Source: Solirubrobacteraceae bacterium (lineage in GTDB: Bacteria > Actinomycetota > Thermoleophilia > Solirubrobacterales > Solirubrobacteraceae). Taken from it: 64,000 nt of DNA. The stretch is taken from the NCBI GenBank assembly GCA_029263125.1, contig JAJCYD010000008.1, positions 38,129 to 102,128 of the forward strand. Direction: 5' to 3'. Positions 25,840 through 34,311 of this stretch are shown piece by piece (the first letter of the stretch is position 1; each line of letters starts with the position of its first letter). The notes under the pieces were generated by a model. It saw nothing but the letters and a program-made list of their open reading frames with translations, was not told where the DNA came from and did not search any database. The position numbers and the translations under genes were made by a program.

Positions 25840-28515
25840 CTACGCGTAGCGATCCGGCGAGGTGTAGTTCAGGAACTTCGGGTACTCCTTGGCGAACGTC
25901 AGCTCCACGTCGCCGATGGCGCCGTTGCGGTGCTTGGCGATGATGATGTCCGCGATGCCGGCGCGCTCGGACTCGGCGTCGTAGTACTCCTCGCGGAAGA
26001 TGAACGCGACGAGGTCGGCATCCTGTTCAATGGATCCGGATTCGCGTAGATCTGACAGCAGGGGGCGCTTTGAGTCGATCGACTGGCCGCGGGTCTCGAC
26101 GGCGCGCGAGAGCTGTGACAGCGCAATCACTGGCACGTTGAGCTCGCGGGCGAGGATCTTCAGGCCACGGCTCATCTCGCCGACCTGCTGCACGCGCGAC
26201 TCCACGCGGCCGTCGGGGCGCATGAGCTGCAGGTAGTCGATGATGATCAGGCCCAACGGCTCCTGCTGGTGCAGCCGCCGTGCCTTCGCGCGGATCTCGA
26301 TGATCCCGACGTCGGAGGAGTCATCGACATGGATCGGCGCCGCGGCGAGCTTCGCGGACGCCGCGAGGATCTTCGGCCACTTGCCGTCGGGCACGCGGCC
26401 CTTGCGAAGCTCGTCGCCCTTGATGCGCCCCTGCGACGCGACGAAGCGTTGCGCGAGCTCGGTCTCGGACATCTCCAGCGAGAACAGCGCGACGGGACGA
26501 CCGTGATCGATCGCGGCATTTTCAGCGATGTTCGTGACCAGCGCGCTGTTGTGGACCACGAGATCGTCAGCGACGAAGTTGTGATGCACGGGCACCGTGA
26601 GATCGAAGGTCTCTTCCTCGCCCACCGGCTCGATGGACAGGATCTCGTCCCACCACAGGTCCGATGTCGCGATGTGGCCCAGCTCGTCGTCACCGCTCCA
26701 ATCGGCGATCTTCGCGAGCTGCGGGCGCGAGAGTCCTCGAGTTCGGACATGCCAATTGTGGTTCGGGGGATGCCCGGCGGCACGACTCACCTCGCTCCAC
26801 GTGCGCTCGCCCTTGACAGCGAGAACTCGGTCCCAGATGGCGACCGGCACCGTATCGACGTTCGTCGAACCGATCTTCGCCGCCTGCACACCGGCGAGCG
26901 CGCGCCCCGCTTGGGGAGCCTTCCCGCAGACGTCGACGACGTTGCAGAACCGCTTGACGCCCTCCTGCCCCGTGATGCGGACCTCGCGCGCGACGGTCTG
27001 CGTCCCTTCGTACACCGCTCGCTTGAGCGTGCGGATGCACGAGACGATGCCCAAGCGCAGCAGGAGGTGCTGGACGTCTCGTGCGAGCTGCTCGCTGATC
27101 GTCGAATACCCGACCTGCCGCAACCGCTGAGTCGCGTAGATGTGCCCATCGCACGCGAACAGGATTCCGAGGAAGCGCGCGATGTCGTGCTCGTCAAGCC
27201 CGAAGATCGCCTCGGGCACGAACTTGCTGTCGGAGAGCTTTCCCCAGACGCCATGCCGGCGACAAAGGTCGGTCACGGGATTTCCCTTAGCGACGCTCGC
27301 ACCGCTCAGGTAGGCGTTGAAGTTCGCCTCATTCGGATACTTCCGCGCCTCGTGCCAGCGTGCTCCGATCGCCTCCGTCGCTGCCTGCATCTCGTAGCCA
27401 ACGGCGGAACCCTGCGCATAGGTGAAACACGGGGTTGACTTGGTCATGCATCCGTCGGCGATGAGCCCGGCGAGCAGCACGATCTCGTGGTCGGGCATCA
27501 GCTGGGTCTGGTCCTGGCGCGGCAAGCACCGAGGCACACCGACCCGCGCACCCGGTTGCAGCTCATCGACACGCTTCCAGCCGTCCAGCGTCAGGAGTGG
27601 GTGGTTGGCCGTGAGGTCCGTTCTCCTCCCCAGCCGGGTCGTGACGCGAAGCAGCGGCTTCACGCCGTTGCGAAATGTCGCCGAGACACGCGCGCGGCGG
27701 AGGCGAAGATCGGGTCCGAGCGCCGCCACCCAGATCTCTTCGCCTGACTCGTGCAAGCGGACGACGTCCTCCAGGGGTCGCCGGTGCCCGGTCGTCGGGT
27801 CATAGACCAGCGTCGATCCGCTGAGGCACTTGCCCATCGATGGGCGTGCAGCAATAACAATCAGGTTCCCCGGCTGAAAGCCGCCGGTGATCTCGTCGAG
27901 GTCGCGGAAGCCGGATGGGGTGCCGGTCAGCGACGTGCCCTCGCGCGAGAGCTTCTCCATCTTCTTCAGCTCGTCGTCGAGGATGTCGTCGATCGTGCGG
28001 AAGTCCTTCTGGCGGTCGTCGTGGGCGACCTCGAGCATCGCGCGCTCGGCCTGCTCGACGAGGTCGCGCGGCGTGCCCTGGTGGTTGAGCACCGACGCCT
28101 GGATCTCGTAGGTCGTGCTCAGCAGCCGGCGCATCAGCGCGTGCTCGCGCACGATCTGCGCGTAGCGGCGGATGCCGCCCAGTCCGGGAACACCGCCGGT
28201 GAGCTCGTCGATCGCGGCCTTGCCGCCGGCCTCCTCCAACCTGCCGGCGGTGCGCAGGTGCTCGGAGACCGTCAGGACGTCGATCGGCTCGCTCTCGCGG
28301 TAGAGCAGCAGCATCGCCTCGTAGATGACCCGGTGGCGGTCGCGGTAGAAGTCCTCGGGCTTCAGGCCCTCCTCGATGACCAAGCCGTACATCGCCCGGT
28401 CGGACAGCAGGATGCCGCCGAGCACCGACTGCTCGGCCTCCAACGAATGCGGCGGCGCGACACCGGTGGCGACCTGCGCGGACGGCCGCGGGACGGAGTC
28501 GGGATAGGTGCTCAC
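25840..28515 (-). CDS. dnaB: Replicative DNA helicase DnaB with intein
   Basis: Precursor of 891 residues. The N-extein (1-229) carries the DnaB N-terminal domain and linker up to Walker A RPSMGK. An intein fills 230-656, and the C-extein (657-891, starting Ser657) holds the rest of the RecA-like domain with IIIDYLQLM (Walker B) and LSDLRESGSIEQDAD. Splicing would give a normal 464-residue helicase. GTG 28515 lies 9 nt after TAGGCT on the minus strand. Confidence 0.97.
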   Translation of the reverse strand: MSTYPDSVPRPSAQVATGVAPPHSLEAEQSVLGGILLSDRAMYGLVIEEGLKPEDFYRDRHRVIYEAMLLLYRESEPIDVLTVSEHLRTAGRLEEAGGKAAIDELTGGVPGLGGIRRYAQIVREHALMRRLLSTTYEIQASVLNHQGTPRDLVEQAERAMLEVAHDDRQKDFRTIDDILDDELKKMEKLSREGTSLTGTPSGFRDLDEITGGFQPGNLIVIAARPSMGKCLSGSTLVYDPTTGHRRPLEDVVRLHESGEEIWVAALGPDLRLRRARVSATFRNGVKPLLRVTTRLGRRTDLTANHPLLTLDGWKRVDELQPGARVGVPRCLPRQDQTQLMPDHEIVLLAGLIADGCMTKSTPCFTYAQGSAVGYEMQAATEAIGARWHEARKYPNEANFNAYLSGASVAKGNPVTDLCRRHGVWGKLSDSKFVPEAIFGLDEHDIARFLGILFACDGHIYATQRLRQVGYSTISEQLARDVQHLLLRLGIVSCIRTLKRAVYEGTQTVAREVRITGQEGVKRFCNVVDVCGKAPQAGRALAGVQAAKIGSTNVDTVPVAIWDRVLAVKGERTWSEVSRAAGHPPNHNWHVRTRGLSRPQLAKIADWSGDDELGHIATSDLWWDEILSIEPVGEEETFDLTVPVHHNFVADDLVVHNSALVTNIAENAAIDHGRPVALFSLEMSETELAQRFVASQGRIKGDELRKGRVPDGKWPKILAASAKLAAAPIHVDDSSDVGIIEIRAKARRLHQQEPLGLIIIDYLQLMRPDGRVESRVQQVGEMSRGLKILARELNVPVIALSQLSRAVETRGQSIDSKRPLLSDLRESGSIEQDADLVAFIFREEYYDAESERAGIADIIIAKHRNGAIGDVELTFAKEYPKFLNYTSPDRYA
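26548..27828 (-). other. DnaB intein with LAGLIDADG homing endonuclease
   Basis: 427-residue intein inserted straight after the Walker A Lys. It starts with Cys (CLSGSTLVYD), has block B TANHPLL (73-79) and ends VPVHHNFVADDLVVHN before a Ser +1 residue, so all splicing residues are present. Two dodecapeptide motifs, LLAGLIADG (118-126) and FLGILFACDG (219-228), keep their acidic residues, so the endonuclease may be active. Codon use appears less GC-biased than in the exteins, fitting horizontal spread. Confidence 0.95.
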
Positions 28516-28713
28516 GGCTACGTGAGCCTAGGTCGCGCGCGAGCCTGGCCCGCATCGCGTTCCCGCACGATGGGCGAAGTTTCTCCGAGCGATGTCGGGC
28601 ACGAACAGATGTTCGCACGAGGAGCGGACGACGCCCTCCGAAGCCGCGCTTCGCGCCGGACGCACGCGGGTAGTGAAGGCTGCGTCCTTGCGAATGCGAA
28701 GAGGAGGGGCAGC

Positions 28714-29295
28714 ATGCCAACCGCGGACGGCCACGCCAGCACGCCGAACGACGTCAGGAACATCGAGGCCGGCATGCTGCTCATCGCGGCGGGCGCGCTG
28801 CTGCTGCTCGTCAGCCTCTTTCTCACCTGGTATCAGCCGGGCATCGACGCCTGGGAGATCTTCGAGGTCTGGGATCTCGTGCTCGCGGTGCTCGCCCTGA
28901 TCGCGCTCACGGCGTTGGCGGGCAGGCTGGGGATCGGCAGGCCGCGCCCGGCGAGCTGGCTGGTCGCCCCCTCAGTCGTGGCGCTCGTGATCGTCCTGTT
29001 CGCGCTCATCAACCCTCCTCCGCTGAGCCGCGGGGTGGACGGCGACCCGGCCACGGGGCTGTGGCTCGCGCTTGCGGCGTCGGTGTTGATGGCAGCCGGA
29101 GCGCTGCTGTCCGTCGCACAGATCTCGGTGGCGCTCTCCGCCGCCCCGCGTGACGGCGCTCCGTCGCCGTGGCCGCGCAGACGGGCGACTCACGGACCTG
29201 GGGAGAGCGAGGAACCCGTGGCGACGGCGGAACCCGACAAGCCGGAGCACGCGAGACCCATTGCCCCGGGAGACGAGCCGACGCGCAAGCTGTGA
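28714..29295 (+). CDS. Hypothetical four-helix membrane protein
   Basis: 193 residues. ATG 28714 has GAGGAGGGG upstream. Four predicted helices lie between about 20 and 150 (LLIAAGALLLLVSLFLTWY and VWDLVLAVLALIALTALAG are the first two). A hydrophilic charged tail of about 45 residues (GPGESEEPVATAEPDKPEH) follows. Similar small membrane proteins are common next to replication genes in related genomes but have no assigned role. Divergent from dnaB. Confidence 0.8.
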   Translation: MPTADGHASTPNDVRNIEAGMLLIAAGALLLLVSLFLTWYQPGIDAWEIFEVWDLVLAVLALIALTALAGRLGIGRPRPASWLVAPSVVALVIVLFALINPPPLSRGVDGDPATGLWLALAASVLMAAGALLSVAQISVALSAAPRDGAPSPWPRRRATHGPGESEEPVATAEPDKPEHARPIAPGDEPTRKL

Positions 29296-29301
29296 TCCAC
29301 G

Positions 29302-29360
29302 CCAGCCGCCGATCGGCGCTGGGCCGTGGTCGCGGCTGGGATTCGCCCATGAGCATCGGA
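29302..29360 (+). repeat. Dispersed hairpin repeat, copy 2
   Basis: Matches 8914-8974 through GCGCTGGGCCGTG, GGCTGGGATTCGCC and GATCGG-like ends. The stem here is CCAGCCGC/GCGGCTGG (29302-29309 with 29332-29339), shifted but still paired. It lies just after a plus-strand stop, as copy 1 does. Confidence 0.6.
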
Positions 29361-29369
29361 GACCGAGGC

Positions 29370-29555
29370 TCAGGTGACGTCCTCGTCCGGCCAGCGGCCA
29401 TGTAGCTCGTAAAAGTCGCGTGCGGCGTCCTCCTCGTCGCGGTCGCTGTGACCGCGACCGGCGTACCACGCGAGCGCTGCGATCGAACCGAGGCCGCCGA
29501 CGACGCCGACGGCCCCCCAGATCGTGTCCGCGAGCGCGGCGAGCGGCAGGGCCAG
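29370..29555 (-). CDS. Small membrane ORF ending in ARDFYELHGRWPDED
   Basis: About 61 codons on the minus strand just after rplI. A hydrophobic segment (TIWGAVGVVGGLGSIAALAWY) is followed by an acidic tail with FYELHGRWPDED, a pattern I associate with small proteins of related genomes. No ATG, GTG or TTG is in frame; CTG 29555 is used here, so the start is uncertain and a frameshifted remnant is possible. Confidence 0.4.
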   Translation of the reverse strand: MALPLAALADTIWGAVGVVGGLGSIAALAWYAGRGHSDRDEEDAARDFYELHGRWPDEDVT

Positions 29556-29560
29556 CGGTC

Positions 29561-30013
29561 CTACTTGCGCTCGACGACCATCGTCTTGACCGAGGCGCTC
29601 ACGCCCTCGGCGACCTCGACGACGACGACGTAGGTGCCGACGTTCTTGATCGGCTCGTCGAGATGGATCTTGCGCTTGTCGACCTTGACGCCGCGCGCCT
29701 CTTCGATCGCGTCGGCGATGTCCTGGCTGGTCACCGATCCGAACAGGCGCCCGTCGTCGCCGGCCTGCTGACTGATCGTCAGCACGGTGCGGCTGAGGAC
29801 GTCGGCGTCCTGCGTCGCCTTGCGGACGAGCACCTCGGCGGCACGGTCGGCCAGCTCGCCGCGACGACGAGCCTCCGACAATGCGCCCTTGGTCGCCGGC
29901 TCGGCGAGCTTGCGCGGGATCAGGTAGTTGCGCAGATAGCCCTTAGAGACGTCGACGACGGCTCCGCGGGCGCCGAGATGCTCGACGTCCTGCGTGAGGA
30001 TGGCTGAGGGCAT
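29561..30013 (-). CDS. rplI: 50S ribosomal protein L9
   Basis: 150 residues, typical length. The N-terminal domain shows ILTQDVEHLGARGAVVDVSKGYLRNYLIPRKLA, including the conserved KGYxRNYLIP. The long helix and C-terminal domain (LFGSVTSQDIADAI) follow. Last gene of the rpsF-ssb-rpsR-rplI group, 6 nt after rpsR. Confidence 0.97.
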   Translation of the reverse strand: MPSAILTQDVEHLGARGAVVDVSKGYLRNYLIPRKLAEPATKGALSEARRRGELADRAAEVLVRKATQDADVLSRTVLTISQQAGDDGRLFGSVTSQDIADAIEEARGVKVDKRKIHLDEPIKNVGTYVVVVEVAEGVSASVKTMVVERK

Positions 30014-30019
30014 CGCGGC

Positions 30020-30355
30020 CTACCGATCGTCGCGACCGCGGCGTCCGCGACCGCCTTCGCGCTCGGCGTCGTCGCGCCCGCCCTCGTTGACATAGGGCAG
30101 CAGCGCCAGCTCACGGGCGCGCTTGACCGCACGAGCGATCTGGCTCTGATGACGCCTGCAGGCGCCGGTGATGCGTCGAGAGCGGATCTTGCCCTTCTCG
30201 GAGATGAACTTGCGCAGCGTGGCCGTGTCCTTGTAATCGGCCTGCTCGATCTTCTCCTTGCAGTACGGGCACGGCTTGCGCCGGCCACTGCCGGGGCCGC
30301 CCTTCTTCGTCTCGCGTCGGCGCGTGGGCTTGCCACGGTTGCGCTGCTTAGCCAC
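30020..30355 (-). CDS. rpsR: 30S ribosomal protein S18
   Basis: 111 residues, longer than the usual 75-90. The core [20 protein letters not shown] and [20 protein letters not shown] shows a Cys set (CPYC plus GAC) suited to zinc. The extra length is a basic N-terminus ([16 protein letters not shown]) and a charged C-terminal tail rich in Arg, Asp and Gly. Confidence 0.97.
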   Translation of the reverse strand: MAKQRNRGKPTRRRETKKGGPGSGRRKPCPYCKEKIEQADYKDTATLRKFISEKGKIRSRRITGACRRHQSQIARAVKRARELALLPYVNEGGRDDAEREGGRGRRGRDDR

Positions 30356-30451
30356 TGGCTAGAAGTCCTTCGTGTCGTTGCCGGAGGCGCACGCGAGGGC
30401 GTGCGCGGCCCGACATTGTGACACGTCGACTCCAGACAGCGCCGGAACGCC

Positions 30452-30946
30452 CTAGAACGGGATGTCGTCGTCGGCGCTCTGGCGCCCGCCACCGCCGCCG
30501 CTGCCACCGCTGCCGACTCCGGCCGGCTGGAAGTCGCTGACGTCCGCGGGCACGTCCGAGCGCGCCGCGTAGCCGTTGGAGCCGCCGCCCCCACCGCGCG
30601 AATCGCCGTCGCGGACGACGGGGACGACGCTGTCGGCGGTGATGTCGACCGCCTGGCGCTTCTGGCCCTCCGGCGTCTCCCACTCGCGCCAGCGCAGGCG
30701 CCCCGAGACGACGACCTTCTGGCCCTTGGTGAGGTTGCGGCCCATCCACTCGCCGAGACCGCTCCAGATCGTGACGTCGAAGTAGGCAGCGCGATCGGCC
30801 CACTCGCCGGACGCGTCCTTGAAGCGCTCGTTGTGGGCGATCCGCAGCGAGCAGACGGCCGTGCCGCTGCCCGGGATGTTGCGCACCTCGGGGTCACGGG
30901 TCAGGTTGCCCGAGACGGTCACCGTGTTGATGTCGAATCCGCTCAT
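30452..30946 (-). CDS. ssb: Single-stranded DNA-binding protein
   Basis: 164 residues. The OB-fold (1-110) has INTVTVSGNLTRDPEVR, FDVTIWSGLGEWM and VVVSGRLRWREWETPEG. A Gly/Ser-rich linker leads to the acidic tip DDDIPF, which recruits replication and repair partners. GAGGTG precedes the ATG. The 202-nt gap to rpsF holds a TAGACT hexamer on the minus strand that could give ssb its own promoter. Confidence 0.96.
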   Translation of the reverse strand: MSGFDINTVTVSGNLTRDPEVRNIPGSGTAVCSLRIAHNERFKDASGEWADRAAYFDVTIWSGLGEWMGRNLTKGQKVVVSGRLRWREWETPEGQKRQAVDITADSVVPVVRDGDSRGGGGGSNGYAARSDVPADVSDFQPAGVGSGGSGGGGGRQSADDDIPF

Positions 30947-31148
30947 TCAAAGCACCTCATCGGCGCGCACAACCGCAGCGGCACGCCCTCGTTGAAAGCA
31001 AGAAGCTGAGCACCATCCAGTCGATGGACGCTCGATGGATCGAGTCTAGACCGGCGATCGGCGGCCACAGGCGACGACGCCGCTCTCTTCGCGCTAATTG
31101 CGCAGAGTCGCAACGAAGCACGACCGTTGCGTGACGAAGCGGGCGCTG

Positions 31149-31574
31149 CTAGGCGTCGTCGGCGGGCACTGCGACCGTTGCGACCGGCTCGGGCTCGGGC
31201 GCGGGCGCGGCTTCGGCGGCCGAGAGGTCCACGATGCCCGTCGGACGCGGCTCGGCGCGCGTCGTCGGCGGAGCCGGCGTGCCCGGCTTGAGCTTGATGA
31301 TGCGAAAGCGCGTGACCGCGTCGGCGAACTTCAGGAACCGCTGAAGCTTCTCGAGCGTCTCGCGCACGCCGTGGAACTGGAGCAGGTGGTACTCGGCATC
31401 GGTCTTGTGGCCGATCTCGTACGCCGTCTGGCGAACGCCCCAGTCCTGCGTGTTGACCAGCCCGGCGGACCCGATCGTCTGCTCGACGGTTGCGAGCACC
31501 TTCGCGCGCTGCTCCTCAGGAGATGCGCTGTCGAGCATCACGATGAGGTCATAGAGCGGGTCGGCGGCAGGCAT
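31149..31574 (-). CDS. rpsF: 30S ribosomal protein S6
   Basis: 141 residues. The S6 fold (YDLIVMLDS, WGVRQTAYEIGHKTDAEYHLLQF, RFLKFADAVTRFRIIKL) is followed by an Ala/Pro/Glu-rich C-terminal extension of about 45 residues. ATG 31574 (MPAADP) is preferred over ATG 31586 because the latter overlaps the likely -10 TATCAT and would not be transcribed. Confidence 0.94.
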   Translation of the reverse strand: MPAADPLYDLIVMLDSASPEEQRAKVLATVEQTIGSAGLVNTQDWGVRQTAYEIGHKTDAEYHLLQFHGVRETLEKLQRFLKFADAVTRFRIIKLKPGTPAPPTTRAEPRPTGIVDLSAAEAAPAPEPEPVATVAVPADDA

Positions 31575-31584
31575 GCGGCGGCGC

Positions 31585-31590
31585 ATGATA
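31585..31590 (-). promoter_or_regulatory. -10 element TATCAT of rpsF operon
   Basis: Minus-strand hexamer ending 10 nt before ATG 31574, giving a leader of only about 3 nt. Confidence 0.5.
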
Positions 31591-31634
31591 GCGACCGGGG
31601 GGCGAAACCCAGCCCCGCCACGCCTATTGCAAGC

Positions 31635-32162
31635 GTGGACTCCGAGCATCGCGAGCAGCTGCATGCGCGCATCCGCTGGCCGAACGTCATCCGCGCGTGC
31701 GCGCTGGTCGCGCTCGCCGCGACGATCGTGGCATGGCCGAAACTCAGCCCACGCGAGCCCGCGCTGCCGCCGGTCGACGCCGTGCCGGTGGCGCCCGCGA
31801 CGCCGGTGCGGCCACCTCCCGCCGTCCCGGCGAAGCGACCGCCGCGGCCGGTGCAGGACGATGCCGGCCACCCGTCGACGACGCGACCGCCGCGCCCGTC
31901 GGCACGCGAGAAGCCCCGAGCGCGACACAACCGCTCGCGCGCGGCCAAGCCGACGCCGCAGCCGCGTGCCGGGCGAACGCGGGTCCGCACGCGACCGCCT
32001 GCTTCCCGCGCGCGGTCACAACCGCCGCCCGCATCGCCATCGCCGCCGTCGGCCCCCGCCCCGCGGCCACCGGCAGGCTCCCAGCGCCCGACGTCGCCCG
32101 GCGACCGTGCGCCGGAGTTCGGATCGGGCCGCGTCACCGCGCCAGAGTTCGGCTCCCGATGA
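31635..32162 (+). CDS. Pro/Arg-rich single-pass membrane protein, unknown
   Basis: 175 codons from GTG 31635. A short cytoplasmic start, one hydrophobic helix (about 18-35, RACALVALAATIVAW), then some 140 residues dominated by Pro, Arg, Ala and Ser with no domain. The C-terminus repeats APEFGSGRVTAPEFGSR. The composition resembles a cell-wall-spanning linker. High GC makes random open frames common, so the gene is likely but not certain. Divergent from rpsF. Confidence 0.5.
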   Translation: MDSEHREQLHARIRWPNVIRACALVALAATIVAWPKLSPREPALPPVDAVPVAPATPVRPPPAVPAKRPPRPVQDDAGHPSTTRPPRPSAREKPRARHNRSRAAKPTPQPRAGRTRVRTRPPASRARSQPPPASPSPPSAPAPRPPAGSQRPTSPGDRAPEFGSGRVTAPEFGSR

Positions 32163-32293
32163 GATCGCGCCCACACGCCGGATCGCGAGCGCACCGGTCC
32201 GTCGTGCGCCTCCAGCGGGTAGCACCACGAGCACACACGACCGGCGGCGGATGCCTTCCAGCGCGCCGACCCTGCTCCGACGAAGGGAAGCTC

Positions 32294-32833
32294 ATGACGA
32301 TCGCCGCACAGCAGCTGCACACCTGGATCGGCACTGAGGTACTCGACCGCGCCGGGGAGAAGCTCGGAAAGCTCGAGGAGGTCTACCTCCGCGGCCGCGA
32401 GCCACTGGTGATCACGCTCAGCAGCGGCCTGGCCGGGCGCAAGCACCACGCCGCCTCGCTGCGCGGCGCGACCGTCAGCCGCGACAGCCTGCACCTCGAC
32501 GCGACCGCGGATTCCCTGGTCGCCCTCGACGGAAGCGGCGTCGGCGACGACGCGCTCTCGGCGCTGGCCGCCCACGACGATCGGCTGCGATCGCTGGGGC
32601 CCGAGGACGTCGAAGGCTCGCGCGCGCGCCAGCAACGGCTCGAGGCCGAGGCCGAGGCGCGAGCAGCTGCGCGCGAGCTCGACGACGAGGCGCTCCTGCG
32701 CGCCGAGGAGGAGGCAGCGGCTCAGGCCAGAGCTCGCGACGCCGGCGACGAGGCCGAGGAGGCCCGCCGGGCGCGCGAGGAGGCCGAGGAACGCGCCGCG
32801 GTGGCGCGCAGGGACGCCGGAGGCATCAGCTGA
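32294..32833 (+). CDS. PRC-barrel-like protein with Glu/Arg/Ala coiled coil
   Basis: 179 residues. Residues 8-80 (LHTWIGTEVLDRAGEKLGKLEEVYLRG) have the PRC-barrel pattern of a small beta fold used in RNA processing and photosynthetic centres. Residues 105-175 are a charged helical coil rich in Glu, Ala and Arg. ATG 32294 is preceded by GAAGGGAAG. The role is unknown; convergent with otsA. Confidence 0.75.
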   Translation: MTIAAQQLHTWIGTEVLDRAGEKLGKLEEVYLRGREPLVITLSSGLAGRKHHAASLRGATVSRDSLHLDATADSLVALDGSGVGDDALSALAAHDDRLRSLGPEDVEGSRARQQRLEAEAEARAAARELDDEALLRAEEEAAAQARARDAGDEAEEARRAREEAEERAAVARRDAGGIS

Positions 32834-34303
32834 CTACCCGGGCTCGGGCGCCCGGGCTCGTTTCATGCGGATGTCGGCGAGTTGGTCGTCGATCCAGTCG
32901 CCGGGGTCGCGGCGCGTGACCGCGTCGCGCAGACCGCGGGCACGGCGGGCGCGCTCGTCGCCGCTCATCGTCAGGGCCTCGTGGATCGAGTCCGCGGTCT
33001 CCGCGACGTCGAAGGGGTTGACGCTGAGCGCGAACTCGCCGAGCTCCTCGTGGGCGCCCGTGTTCTCCGACAGGATCGACACGCCGTCGCGCTGGTTGAC
33101 CAGCGGGCCCTCCTTGGCGACGAGGTTCATCCCGTCGAACATCGCGTTGACGATCATCACGTCGTAGTTCTTGTACGCCGCGACGGCCTCCTCGAGGTCG
33201 TCGCGCAGCTTTAGCTGGATCGGCATCCAGTCCGGGGTGCCATGGCGGTGGTTGACGACCGCCACCAGCGCCTCGATGCGCTGGAGGTAGTCGCGGTACT
33301 GCTCGACGTCCATGCGCGACGGCATGAGCTGGGCGATGAACGTCACGCGCTCGAGGAACTCCGGGTGCTCGTCGAGGAACTGATCGAAGGCCGCGAAGCC
33401 GCGCAGGACGTTCTTGGACAGGTCGGCGCGGTCGACACGCAGGATGATGTGATCGCGGCGGCGGCGCTTGAGCTCGGCCTCGAAGGCCAGCGTGCGCTCG
33501 CTCGCGGCGACCCTGCGGGTCGCCTCGTAGTCGATCGGCAGCGGATAGGCCCGCACCCACACCTCGCGCCCGTCGTGATGCACCACGCCGCGTTCGAAGT
33601 CGACGTCCAGGCCCATCAGGTCACGGCAGCACTGCAGGAAGTTCCAGCGATAGGAGCGGGTGTGAAAGCCCACGATGTCGTTGGCCAGCACGCCCTCGTA
33701 TATCGCGGCGCGCATCGACGTGGGCAGCACGCGCCAGGCGTCGGGCTGCGTCCACGGGATGTGGATGAAGTGGTGCAGGAACACCTCCGGCCGCGCAGCT
33801 CGGACGACCGCCGGCAGCGTGTAGAGGTGGTAGTCGTGGACCATGACGACGGGCTCGTCCAGGCCGTCGATCTCCTCCAGCACAGCGCGCGCGAGATCGT
33901 CGTTGACGGCGCGGTAACCGAGCTCGAACGCCTCGACGTCCTCGCGGTTGACGTCGGGAGCGTTGGAGAGATCCCACAGGTAGTGCTGGATGAACCACAG
34001 CGTCGGGTTGGAGACGCTGTTGTAGAAGCGGTCGTAGGCCTCGGGATCGGACTCCACGAGGCGCACCTGGTACTCGCCGCCGTCCGGGGTCTGAATGTCG
34101 AACGGGCGCCCGCCGCTCCGGCGGGCGCGGGCGACATCGCCGTCGGACATCGCCGAGGCGATCCAGACCGCCTCGCGGTGGGAGGCCAGGCCCGTCAGCG
34201 CCGTGACCAGGCCGCCTCCGCCGAGCGTGAACGAGCCGTCCTCGTCGAAGGTGACGGGGCCGCGATTGGAGACCAGGACCAGCGGGGCGGCGTCCGACGC
34301 CAT
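32834..34303 (-). CDS. otsA: Trehalose-6-phosphate synthase family (GT20)
   Basis: 489 residues. Expected to join UDP- or GDP-glucose and glucose 6-phosphate to make trehalose 6-phosphate, an osmoprotectant route. Features are VSNRGP at the N-terminus, VMVHDYHLYTLPA, HIPWTQPDAWRVLP, TRSYRWNFLQCC, the donor-site LRVDRADLSKNVLRGF and MFDGMNLVAKEG. VDRADLSKN differs from the VDRLDYTKG of classical OtsA; related pseudoglycosyltransferases and other GT20 enzymes share this variant, so the exact acceptor is uncertain. 9 nt after htrA. Confidence 0.88.
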   Translation of the reverse strand: MASDAAPLVLVSNRGPVTFDEDGSFTLGGGGLVTALTGLASHREAVWIASAMSDGDVARARRSGGRPFDIQTPDGGEYQVRLVESDPEAYDRFYNSVSNPTLWFIQHYLWDLSNAPDVNREDVEAFELGYRAVNDDLARAVLEEIDGLDEPVVMVHDYHLYTLPAVVRAARPEVFLHHFIHIPWTQPDAWRVLPTSMRAAIYEGVLANDIVGFHTRSYRWNFLQCCRDLMGLDVDFERGVVHHDGREVWVRAYPLPIDYEATRRVAASERTLAFEAELKRRRRDHIILRVDRADLSKNVLRGFAAFDQFLDEHPEFLERVTFIAQLMPSRMDVEQYRDYLQRIEALVAVVNHRHGTPDWMPIQLKLRDDLEEAVAAYKNYDVMIVNAMFDGMNLVAKEGPLVNQRDGVSILSENTGAHEELGEFALSVNPFDVAETADSIHEALTMSGDERARRARGLRDAVTRRDPGDWIDDQLADIRMKRARAPEPG

Positions 34304-34311
34304 CGGCCTAC

